The notes below the pieces were generated by a model, which had not been told where the DNA came from, did no database searches, and saw only the letters and a program-made list of their open reading frames with translations. A program made the translations under genes and the position numbers. Shown in pieces: positions 1 through 4,974 of a stretch of 5,380 nucleotides of DNA (position 1 is its first letter; every line of letters begins with the position of its first letter). The stretch comes from Chloroflexi bacterium RIFCSPLOWO2_02_FULL_71_16 (lineage in GTDB: Bacteria; Chloroflexota; Limnocylindria; P2-11E). The DNA is taken from NCBI GenBank assembly GCA_001795345.1, contig MGON01000034.1:21634-27013 (forward strand), given 5' to 3'.

Positions 1-192
1 CCCTACGCGCCGCTCGCCATCCGCGACGGCCTTCTCGCGCTGGCCGACTTCTACGAGCGCCGGATCGCCTCGCTCGACGACCCGGATCTGCTCCTCGAGG
101 ACGACATGCGCTCCGCCGCGCAGGCGCCCGTTCGTTCGGCCCTCGAGGAGGTCCGCCGCCGGCTGGCCATCGAGCCCGTCCGCGACGCCTGA
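1..192 (+). CDS. C-terminal fragment of an unidentified protein
   Basis: An open frame runs from the first base of the window to a TGA at 190-192 and gives the last 63 residues of a protein whose start lies outside the window. The visible part is charged and helix-prone: an aromatic stretch (LADFYERR) is followed by an acidic segment (LDDPDLLLEDD) and a helical tail rich in Glu and Arg. I see no catalytic motif, membrane segment or cysteine cluster, and I do not recognise the family. It is soluble-looking as far as can be seen. The following gene starts 38 bp downstream with its own -10-like element, so this is probably the end of a transcription unit rather than an operon partner. It is called coding because the frame stays open to the window edge with a plausible protein composition; nothing about its function can be claimed. 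Confidence 0.6.
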   Translation, partial: PYAPLAIRDGLLALADFYERRIASLDDPDLLLEDDMRSAAQAPVRSALEEVRRRLAIEPVRDA

Positions 193-217
193 AGGTCGGG
201 TCGCGCGCGGCGGGCGG

Positions 218-223
218 TAGTCT
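218..223 (+). promoter_or_regulatory. Putative -10 element (TAGTCT) for the PH-like membrane protein gene
   Basis: TAGTCT fits the TANNNT pattern of actinobacterial -10 elements and ends 7 bp before the ATG at 231. That spacing would put the transcription start at or very near the start codon, giving a leaderless mRNA. No Shine-Dalgarno sequence lies before the ATG. No convincing -35 hexamer is visible. The call rests on the hexamer and on the same spacing recurring elsewhere in the window. Confidence 0.5.
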
Positions 224-230
224 CGGCGGC

Positions 231-737
231 ATGCCCGCCGTGCGCCCCGACCCGGTCCTGCTCTGGCCCACCTACACGCTCTTCCCGCTCGCGGCGCTCT
301 CGATCCTCGTCTTCGGCGTAGCCGGCGGCGACCGCGCGATGAGCGCCATCGGCATCGTGCTCCTCGCGGTGAACGCCGCGTTCGTCGTGAACCAGCTGTA
401 CGGGACGTCGATCGCGGTCGAGGACGACGAGATCGTCTACCGGTCCTGGTTCGGCCTCAGCGGCTCGCGTGTGCCGATCGGCGCCGTGCAGCGGATCGAC
501 GCGAAGCGCTACGCCGGCGGGCACGGCGGCTGGTCGGCGCCGCACTTCGTCGTCCGCGGCCGCGAAGACGTCGTGCGCGTGAACACGAAGGCGTACCGCC
601 TGCGCGCCTTCGTCCCGCTCCTCGCGCTCATCCGGTCGGCCAATCCCCGGGTCGAGCTGGACGAGTTCTGGGCTCGCGTCGAGCGCGGCGAGGACGTCTC
701 CAAGGAGGTCACGGTCACGCCGCGAGGGCGCTTCTAG
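231..737 (+). CDS. Small two-helix membrane protein with PH-like domain
   Basis: A 168-residue protein. Two hydrophobic segments, at about residues 13-31 and 38-57, are separated by a short polar turn (GGDRA) and should form a membrane hairpin. The rest, from about residue 60, looks like a bacterial PH-like domain: alternating strands beginning IAVEDDEIVYRSWFGL, then a basic SRVPIGAVQRIDAKRY segment and a strand pair around HFVVRGREDVVRVN. This order, helical hairpin followed by a cytoplasmic PH-like fold, is common in small actinobacterial membrane proteins of unknown role, so the family call is by architecture, not by a diagnostic motif. The tail has an acidic helix (LDEFWARVERGED) and ends in basic residues. 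The ATG at 231 is chosen because it directly precedes the hydrophobic hairpin and follows a TANNNT element by 7 bp. The gene ends 7 bp from the stop of the convergent CoA-binding gene. The specific function is unknown. Confidence 0.8.
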   Translation: MPAVRPDPVLLWPTYTLFPLAALSILVFGVAGGDRAMSAIGIVLLAVNAAFVVNQLYGTSIAVEDDEIVYRSWFGLSGSRVPIGAVQRIDAKRYAGGHGGWSAPHFVVRGREDVVRVNTKAYRLRAFVPLLALIRSANPRVELDEFWARVERGEDVSKEVTVTPRGRF

Positions 738-752
738 GCGCTCGCTAGCGCC
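737..752. terminator. Compact hairpin across both stop codons of convergent genes
   Basis: GGCGCT (737-742), a CGCT loop (743-746) and AGCGCC (747-752) form a perfect 6-bp stem. It contains the last base of the plus-strand stop (TAG, 735-737) and overlaps the minus-strand stop (745-747). The same structure forms in either transcript, so it could serve as a bidirectional terminator. There is no U-tract, so an intrinsic mechanism is uncertain. A competing stem GGGCGC (726-731) with GCGCCC (748-753) is also possible. Confidence 0.45.
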
Positions 753-1182
753 CGCGCTCCATCCGCATGCGGCGGTGCTCGACCGCCGTGCAGCGATCCC
801 AGATGACCCGCAGCCCGGCCCGCTCGGCGCGCTCCGCCGCGGCGACGTTCTCCAGGTCCAGCTGGAACCAGATGGCCGGGACGCCCGCGGCGATCGCGTC
901 GTCGACCGTCTCGTCGAGGAACTCACCGCGCCGGAAGACGTCGACGAGGTCGACGCGAGTGTCCTTCGGGATGTCCACGAGGCGGCCATAGACCTGCTCG
1001 CCGTCGACGACGCGCCCGCGCAGGCGCGGGTTGACCGGGATGGTGCGGTAGCCCTGCGAGCGGAGGTACGAGGAAACGGAGCTGACGGGGCGGTGAGGCT
1101 TGTCGGAGTACCCGACGACCGCGATCGTCCGGGCGCCGCCGAGCAGCTGTTCAGCGAGGCCTTGCTCGTTCAATGGTCCCAC
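745..1182 (-). CDS. CoA-binding domain protein (YccU-type)
   Basis: A 145-residue protein that is almost entirely one Rossmann-type CoA-binding domain (CoA_binding_2 / YccU family), about the normal length for stand-alone members. The family signatures appear in order: a first strand with nucleotide loop, RTIAVVGYSDKP (about 18-29); GYRTIPVNP (44-52); VDLVDVFRR (77-85); AIWFQLDLEN (103-112), the position where relatives usually have a W-Q-G motif; and VIWDRCTAVEHRR (126-138) at the C-terminus, with the conserved Asp-Arg-Cys. Such proteins resemble the CoA-binding part of succinyl-CoA synthetase alpha and are thought to bind CoA or acyl-CoA in the cytoplasm; the cellular role is not established. 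The start is GTG at 1182. An ATG two bases upstream is out of frame and closes after four codons, and TTG at 1173 is an alternative. It diverges from the helical protein gene and converges with the PH-like gene. Confidence 0.9.
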   Translation of the reverse strand: MGPLNEQGLAEQLLGGARTIAVVGYSDKPHRPVSSVSSYLRSQGYRTIPVNPRLRGRVVDGEQVYGRLVDIPKDTRVDLVDVFRRGEFLDETVDDAIAAGVPAIWFQLDLENVAAAERAERAGLRVIWDRCTAVEHRRMRMERGR

Positions 1183-1199
1183 ATCAACAGTTGCCTGTG
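1180..1199. promoter_or_regulatory. Imperfect dyad in the divergent promoter region
   Basis: The arms CACA (1180-1183) and TGTG (1196-1199) flank CAAC-A-GTTG (1185-1193), giving a broken inverted repeat that overlaps the GTG start of the CoA-binding gene. It lies between two divergent genes, where an operator would be expected. No TANNNT element is visible for the minus-strand gene. The dyad is short and unequally spaced, so it may be chance. Confidence 0.2.
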
Positions 1200-1204
1200 A
1201 AGTC

Positions 1205-1234
1205 TTGTTCCGTCACCCGTGGACCCCGCATGAT
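1205..1234 (+). promoter_or_regulatory. Possible promoter for the helical protein gene (TTGTTC / CATGAT)
   Basis: TTGTTC (1205-1210) and CATGAT (1229-1234) are separated by 18 bp, which is an acceptable sigma-70-type layout. The predicted transcription start would fall near 1241, a few bases before the ATG at 1245. That supports 1245 over 1230 as the start codon. The -10 lacks the leading T, so this is tentative. Confidence 0.3.
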
Positions 1235-1244
1235 CGCACTCACC

Positions 1245-1727
1245 ATGCCACCACGCGCTCCGGTCGTCTGGACGACCTCCCCGGCACGGGGCGAGCGCAT
1301 CCGCCGACGCCTCGACGAGCGTCATCGCGACCTCTCGGGCGAGGCGAAGACGCGCGCCGCCCGCTATCGAGGCTCGCGCGCGGCACGCACGTCGTCGGAG
1401 CTGCTGGCCCTGCGCGCCGACTTCCTCGCCGCGCTCGGACGCCTGTCGGCGTTCGAAGCGGCGAGCCTCACGCTGGCCGGGTGCCGCTACGAGCTGCAGA
1501 TCCGCGCTTACGCCGACGACCTCTCGCGCGACTACTTCGATCTCTGGCAGCTGCTCGCCCGGCGCGGCGCGGAGCCGCGGTCCGAGGACGAGCGTGGTGC
1601 CGAGCGCATGGACTACTTCGCCGTGCAGCTCGGCCGTCTCGAGGGCCTGGCCGACGCGCTCATGATCGCGGGTCGCAACGTCAGGCTCTTCCCGCCGCCG
1701 CACGTCGCGTGGCTGCCGGTGGGGTGA
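1245..1727 (+). CDS. Uncharacterised all-helical protein
   Basis: A protein of 160 residues from the ATG at 1245, or 165 from the ATG at 1230; the still longer frame from 1173 would overlap the divergent gene's start and is unlikely. I do not recognise the family. The N-terminus is proline- and arginine-rich (about 1-25) and is followed by a charged stretch. Residues 50-108 form long amphipathic helices (SELLALRADFLAALGRL, then YELQIRAYADDLSRDYFDLWQLLARR), and a further helix at about 120-142 (RMDYFAVQLGRLEGLADALM) leads into a short Pro/His/Trp tail (FPPPHVAWLPVG). There is one cysteine, no membrane segment, no signal peptide and no metal-binding cluster. It is probably a cytoplasmic helical bundle. 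The frame is preferred over its shadows because its hydrophobic residues are spaced as in amphipathic helices. It ends 21 bp before tRNA-Val, which has its own -10 element. Confidence 0.65.
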   Translation: MPPRAPVVWTTSPARGERIRRRLDERHRDLSGEAKTRAARYRGSRAARTSSELLALRADFLAALGRLSAFEAASLTLAGCRYELQIRAYADDLSRDYFDLWQLLARRGAEPRSEDERGAERMDYFAVQLGRLEGLADALMIAGRNVRLFPPPHVAWLPVG

Positions 1728-1733
1728 CCCCGG

Positions 1734-1739
1734 TACACT
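1734..1739 (+). promoter_or_regulatory. Putative -10 element (TACACT) of the tRNA-Val gene
   Basis: TACACT matches TANNNT and ends 9 bp before the first base of the mature tRNA, so the primary transcript would carry only a very short 5' leader. It sits in the 21-bp gap after the upstream gene's stop. No clear -35 hexamer is visible at 16-18 bp upstream. Confidence 0.5.
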
Positions 1740-1748
1740 GAGCATCGC

Positions 1749-1822
1749 GGGCAACTAGCTCAGCTGGTCAGAGCGTCTCCTTTACACGGAGAAGGTCGCT
1801 GGTTCGAGCCCAGCGTTGCCCA
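1749..1822 (+). tRNA. tRNA-Val (anticodon UAC)
   Basis: A complete 74-nt cloverleaf, read by hand. The acceptor stem GGGCAAC (1749-1755) pairs perfectly with GTTGCCC (1815-1821), with discriminator A at 1822. The D stem GCTC/GAGC is at 1758-1761 and 1771-1774. The anticodon stem TCTCC/GGAGA (1776-1780, 1788-1792) encloses the loop TTTACAC with anticodon TAC at 1783-1785, which reads GUA and other GUN codons. The T stem GCTGG/CCAGC (1798-1802, 1810-1814) holds the loop TTCGAGC. All stems are fully paired, so the gene looks functional. The 3' CCA is not encoded (the next bases are CAC), so it must be added after transcription. It is a single tRNA with no neighbour in the window. Confidence 0.97.
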
Positions 1823-1841
1823 CACGCTAGCGAGGGCGAGA

Positions 1842-1859
1842 CCGGAAGCTCGCTTCCGG
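1842..1859. terminator. Perfect hairpin downstream of tRNA-Val
   Basis: CCGGAAG (1842-1848), a CTCG loop and CTTCCGG (1853-1859) form a 7-bp perfect stem 19 bp after the tRNA end. It also lies downstream of the convergent minus-strand O-methyltransferase gene. It is probably a terminator or 3'-end stabiliser. There is no T-tract, so it would not be a classical intrinsic terminator. Confidence 0.5.
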
Positions 1860-1878
1860 GCGCGTGCCAGCGACGCGT

Positions 1879-1897
1879 GTATGGGCGACGCCCATAC
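1879..1897. terminator. Perfect 8-bp hairpin before the end of the O-methyltransferase gene
   Basis: GTATGGGC (1879-1886) and GCCCATAC (1890-1897) pair perfectly around a GAC loop. The hairpin is 15 bp beyond the minus-strand stop at 1913 and in tandem with the hairpin at 1842-1859. The position, between convergent units, suggests bidirectional termination. It has no U-run on either strand. Confidence 0.55.
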
Positions 1898-1912
1898 CGA
1901 ACCGGCCTCCGT

Positions 1913-2599
1913 TCACTCCGTGACGACCGCGAGCACGAAGCCGTCGTAGCCCTTGCCACCGACCGTCTGCACCGCTGTCGCGCTGATGCGCTTCTCCGAG
2001 GCCAGCCGTTCGTGGAACCGGCGCATGGCCTGGACGTTCGGGTCGCCGCTCGACCCATCGAGGATGTCGCCGCGACGGATCACGTTGTCGGCGACGATCA
2101 CGGTCCCCGCCCGCGACAGCTGGAGCGACAGCTCGAGGTAGTCGGGGTACCCCGGCTTGTCGGCGTCGATGAACACCATGTCGAAAGGCTCCGCCCCCTC
2201 TGACGCCAGTCCACGGAGCGTCTCCAGCGCCGGGCCGACGTGGACCTCGACGCGGTCGCCGAGCCCGGCGCGCTCCAGGTTCCCTCTGGCGACCTCGGCG
2301 TGCTTCGGATCGAGCTCGCACGTGACGAGGCGCCCGTCCGCGGGCAGCGCGCGCGCGAGCCAGATCGCGCTGTAGCCGCCGAGCGTGCCGATCTCGAGGA
2401 TCCGGCGAGCGCGCGCCGCTCGCGCCAGCAGGTGCAGCATCTTCCCGTACGGCGCGGACACCTGGATGTCGGGAAGGCCGGCGGCGGCGCTCGCCTCGAG
2501 CGCCGCGTCGAGCGCGGGGTCCGCTCCCAGCAGGAGATCGGTGACGTATCGGTCGACCCCGGTCCAGCGCTCCTCCGGCTCGCCGCCCGACCTGCTCAC
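1913..2599 (-). CDS. SAM-dependent O-methyltransferase, catechol-type (Methyltransf_3)
   Basis: A 228-residue class I methyltransferase of the metal-dependent catechol/caffeoyl-CoA O-methyltransferase type, of usual length. It transfers a methyl group from S-adenosylmethionine to a hydroxyl on a small, usually catechol-like, acceptor in the cytoplasm. The visible motifs are: the SAM-binding glycine loop LEIGTLGGYSAIWLA (68-82); the acidic residue that contacts the SAM ribose, Glu95 in VTCELD; GPALETL (122-128); FIDADK (143-148), with Asp145 a likely metal ligand and Lys148 conserved; and VIVADN (167-172), where Asp171 and Asn172 complete the metal site. The C-terminal strands end in GGKGYDGFVLAVVTE. 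The catalytic set looks intact; the acceptor cannot be read from sequence. The start is GTG at 2599, overlapping the TGA of the upstream M41-like gene as GTGA, so the two are probably translationally coupled. Confidence 0.93.
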   Translation of the reverse strand: MSRSGGEPEERWTGVDRYVTDLLLGADPALDAALEASAAAGLPDIQVSAPYGKMLHLLARAARARRILEIGTLGGYSAIWLARALPADGRLVTCELDPKHAEVARGNLERAGLGDRVEVHVGPALETLRGLASEGAEPFDMVFIDADKPGYPDYLELSLQLSRAGTVIVADNVIRRGDILDGSSGDPNVQAMRRFHERLASEKRISATAVQTVGGKGYDGFVLAVVTE

Positions 2600-3051
2600 C
2601 CCGGCCAGGCCTCCGGCGACGGCTCGAGGCCGGCGTCCAGCACGGCGCGCCTCACGGCGTCGTGCTCCACGCGCGAGGTGCGCTGCAGGTCCGCCGCGAC
2701 CGCCTCGATGGCAGACCAGACCCGCGGCTCGCGCACGATGCGCTCGGCGCTGGCTTTCGCCTTCCAGATCTCGTGCGCGGTCTCGTCCGAGAGGCCGCCG
2801 GTGAGCCGCACGATGGCCCGGGCGTCCTCCATCGACACCCGCCAGCGCCGCGGACCGCCCAGCAGCCGGCCCTCGCCCTCGCTGCCAGCAACGAGCGCAA
2901 CGAGGAGCCGCCCTGTCCCGGCCGGGCCCTCCGGCGCGTCGATCTCGGTGGCTCCGCAGCCCGGCGCGTCGTCGTGCAGCTCCGCGCGCGCGCCGAGGCC
3001 GAGGAGGACGGCGACGACGGCGTGTGCCGCTTCGTGGAACGCGGCCGGCAA
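2596..3051 (-). CDS. Stand-alone M41 (FtsH-type) metalloprotease-like protein
   Basis: A protein of 151 residues from TTG at 3051. Near the N-terminus it has FHEAAHAVVAVLLG (5-18), which carries the HExxH zinc motif (His6, Glu7, His10) in the setting typical of the FtsH peptidase domain, where HEAGHA is usual. The rest follows the M41 order: a helix LLVALVAGSEGEGRLLGG (49-66) resembling the FtsH VALGGRAAE helix; VSMEDARAI (72-80), whose Asp76 or Glu75 could be the third zinc ligand; and a C-terminal helical segment (WSAIEAVAADL, then VEHDAVRRAVLDAG). There is no AAA domain and no membrane helix, so it is an orphan protease-like domain of unknown substrate. The frame stays open upstream, but using ATG at 3138 would run antisense into moxR. 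The TTG start leaves few residues before the motif, so the start is uncertain. It is the first gene of a two-gene unit with the O-methyltransferase. Confidence 0.75.
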   Translation of the reverse strand: MPAAFHEAAHAVVAVLLGLGARAELHDDAPGCGATEIDAPEGPAGTGRLLVALVAGSEGEGRLLGGPRRWRVSMEDARAIVRLTGGLSDETAHEIWKAKASAERIVREPRVWSAIEAVAADLQRTSRVEHDAVRRAVLDAGLEPSPEAWPG

Positions 3052-3062
3052 GACCGCTCGGC

Positions 3063-3068
3063 TACGCT
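3063..3068 (+). promoter_or_regulatory. Putative -10 element (TACGCT) of the moxR operon
   Basis: TACGCT fits TANNNT and ends 8 bp before the GTG at 3077, consistent with a leaderless mRNA. On the other strand the overlapping hexamer TAGCCG (3064 down to 3059) ends 7 bp before the TTG of the M41-like gene; it lacks the final T and is weaker. The two -10 elements would share a TA step, so the divergent promoters may compete. Confidence 0.5.
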
Positions 3069-3076
3069 CTCGTTGG

Positions 3077-4072
3077 GTGGCAGCCTCTTTTCGTCCCGCC
3101 GTCCAGAACGAGGCGATCCTCCGCCGCGGTGACTTCATCGCGCCGGTCGTCCAGGAGATCAGGCGGGTCATCGTAGGACAGGAATACCTCATCGACCGGC
3201 TGCTCATCGGCCTGCTCTGCAACGGGCACCTGCTGATCGAGGGGGTCCCCGGTCTCGCCAAGACGCTCGCGGTCAAGACCCTGGCCGACACGATCGACGC
3301 GGACTTCAAGCGCATCCAGTTCACGCCGGACCTGCTGCCGGCCGACCTCAACGGCACGATGATCTTCGACCCCCGCGAGCAGACCTTCAGGCCGCGCAAG
3401 GGCCCGGTCTTCACGGACATCCTGCTGGCCGACGAGGTGAACCGCGCCCCGCCGAAGGTCCAGAGCGCGCTCCTCGAGGCGATGCAGGAGCACCAAGTGA
3501 GCATCGGCGGCGAGACGCACAAGCTCAGCGACCTGTTCATGGTGCTCGCGACGCAGAACCCCATCGAGCACGAGGGGACCTACCGCCTGCCCGAGGCCCA
3601 GATCGACCGTTTCATGCTCAAGGTGGTCATCGGCTACCCGACCGTCGAGGAGGAGCGGACGATCATGGACCGCCAGACGGTCGAGGCGCCCGTCCAGATC
3701 CGGCGGATCGCCACGCCCGAGGCGATCATCGGCGGGCGGCAGGCCGTCCGGCACGTGCACATGGACGAGACGCTGAAGGACTACATCGTGCGGCTCGTGT
3801 TCGCCACGCGCCAGCCCGCGGACTTCGGCCTACCCGACCTGAAGCCGCTCATCGCGTTCGGCGTGTCTCCGCGCGCGACGATCTACCTCTCGATCGCGGC
3901 GCGCGCCAAGGCGTTCCTCGAGGGACGCGACCACGTGCTCCCGGACGACGTGAAGTCCATCGCCATCGACGTCATGCGGCACCGCCTGATCCCGACCTAC
4001 CAGGCCGAGGCCGAGGAGATCACGGCCGAGACGATCATCCAGCGGGTGCTCGACAAGGTCCCGCTGCCGTGA
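3077..4072 (+). CDS. moxR: MoxR-family AAA+ ATPase
   Basis: A 331-residue AAA+ ATPase, full length for MoxR proteins (AAA_3 plus C-terminal lid). It has: RRVIVGQEYLIDRLLIGLL (29-47), the typical MoxR entry; Walker A GVPGLAKT (56-63); the FTPDLLPADLNG segment (82-93); Walker B LLADE (116-120) followed by VNRAPPKVQSALLEAMQE; sensor 1 around ATQNP (158-162) in the signature NPIEHEGTYRLPEAQIDRF, with Arg178 a candidate arginine finger; and sensor 2 GVSPRA (262-267). All nucleotide-binding residues are present. MoxR ATPases act as chaperones that help assemble or insert metal into vWA-domain partners, and the next gene encodes such a partner. The open frame extends far upstream to 2240, but that part is antisense to the M41-like gene. 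GTG at 3077 is chosen because it follows a -10 element by 8 bp and leaves a normal N-terminus. It overlaps the DUF58 gene by 4 nt. Confidence 0.95.
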   Translation: MAASFRPAVQNEAILRRGDFIAPVVQEIRRVIVGQEYLIDRLLIGLLCNGHLLIEGVPGLAKTLAVKTLADTIDADFKRIQFTPDLLPADLNGTMIFDPREQTFRPRKGPVFTDILLADEVNRAPPKVQSALLEAMQEHQVSIGGETHKLSDLFMVLATQNPIEHEGTYRLPEAQIDRFMLKVVIGYPTVEEERTIMDRQTVEAPVQIRRIATPEAIIGGRQAVRHVHMDETLKDYIVRLVFATRQPADFGLPDLKPLIAFGVSPRATIYLSIAARAKAFLEGRDHVLPDDVKSIAIDVMRHRLIPTYQAEAEEITAETIIQRVLDKVPLP

Positions 4073-4974
4073 GCCCGGCCGCGCAGGCGGCGGCAGGACC
4101 CATCCCCGAAGAGGTCCTTCGGAAGATCCGCGAGGTCGAGATCAAGGCGCGCGTGCTCGCCGACGAGCTCCTGCTCGGCACCTACCGCAGCGTGTTCAAG
4201 GGGTCGGGTCTCGACTTCGAGGAGGTGCGCGAGTACGAGCCCGGCGACGACATCCGCAGCATCGACTGGAACGTCACTGCGCGCATGGGCGTCCCGTTCA
4301 TCAAGAAGTACCGGGAGGAGCGTTCTCTGAACGTGTACCTCGCCGTGGACGTGTCGGCCTCGTCGTGGTTCGGCACCGTCCGGCAGAGCAAGCGGGAGCT
4401 CGCGGCGGACGTATGCGCGCTCCTGGCGGTCGCGGCGATGCGCAATCACGACCGCGTCTCCCTGCTCCTCTTCTCGGACGAGCTGCAGGAGTTCATCCCG
4501 CCGCGCAGCGGCCGTGACCACGTGCTCCATGTGATCCGCCAGCTGCTCTACGCCGAGTCGCAGCGGGCGCGGACCGACATCGCCAGGGCCGCCGACTTCC
4601 TCGGGAACATCGCCAAGAAGCGCGGCGTCGTATTCATGGTGTCCGATCTGCTCGACACCGGCTTCGAGGCGCCGCTCCGCACCCTCGCCAAGAAGCATGA
4701 TCTGATCGCGCTCGCGCTCAACGATCCGCGGGAGCTCGAGCTCCCCTCGGTCGGCGTCATCGCGCTCGAGGACGCCGAGACGGGAAAGGTCGCCGAGGTC
4801 GACACGTCCGACCGGCGGCTGCGTGCTGCGTACGCCGAGGCGGCCCGCGACCGGCGCGTCGAACGCCGGCGCGCCCTCGCCCGTATGGGTATCGACAGCG
4901 TGGAGCTCTTCACCGACCGGTCCTTCGTGCCCGCTCTCATGGCGCTCTTCCGCACGCGCACGCGCCGCAGCTGA
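4069..4974 (+). CDS. DUF58 protein with vWA-like domain
   Basis: A 301-residue DUF58 protein. The family core is seen in order: a helix with ADELLLGTYRSVFKGSGLDF (31-50); the diagnostic REYEPGDDIRSIDWNVTAR (54-72); and a von Willebrand A-like fold starting LAVDVSASSWFG (91-102). The MIDAS motif D-x-S-x-S is present as Asp94, Ser96 and Ser98, with Thr169 (RTDI) and Asp193 (VSDLLD) as likely further metal-site residues. The tail (about 255-301) is basic, with RRVERRRALARMGIDSVELFT, and has no transmembrane segment, so this is a soluble form. DUF58 proteins are usual partners of MoxR ATPases and are inferred to bind a divalent metal and serve as client or scaffold of the complex. The start is GTG at 4069, overlapping the moxR stop as GTGA, which implies translational coupling. 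It ends in a TGATG overlap with the next gene. Confidence 0.93.
   Translation: MSPAAQAAAGPIPEEVLRKIREVEIKARVLADELLLGTYRSVFKGSGLDFEEVREYEPGDDIRSIDWNVTARMGVPFIKKYREERSLNVYLAVDVSASSWFGTVRQSKRELAADVCALLAVAAMRNHDRVSLLLFSDELQEFIPPRSGRDHVLHVIRQLLYAESQRARTDIARAADFLGNIAKKRGVVFMVSDLLDTGFEAPLRTLAKKHDLIALALNDPRELELPSVGVIALEDAETGKVAEVDTSDRRLRAAYAEAARDRRVERRRALARMGIDSVELFTDRSFVPALMALFRTRTRRS

Noticed and set aside
51..989. Long minus-strand open frame
   Set aside because: It crosses the partial gene, the PH-like gene and the CoA-binding gene, and its product is Ser/Arg-rich low complexity, typical of a shadow frame in GC-rich DNA.
1100..1754. Alternative plus and minus frames overlapping the helical protein gene
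   Set aside because: Their products are Arg/Pro/Ala-rich, the minus-strand frame crosses the tRNA promoter, and the chosen frame has amphipathic helices and a stop just before that promoter.
1749..1822. tRNA-Val as an integrated-element attachment site
   Set aside because: No integrase gene and no direct repeat of the tRNA 3' end was seen elsewhere in the window; the flanking genes look chromosomal.
2240..3076. Upstream extension of the moxR frame that would give a 610-residue protein
   Set aside because: This part is antisense to the M41-like and O-methyltransferase genes, its translation is low-complexity Arg/Ser/Pro-rich, and MoxR proteins are normally about 320-340 residues. GTG 3077 fits both promoter spacing and family length.
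3052..3564. Upstream extension of the M41-like frame (322 residues in total)
   Set aside because: It runs antisense through the Walker A and Walker B coding region of moxR and its translation lacks domain-like features. ATG 3138 remains a minor alternative start.
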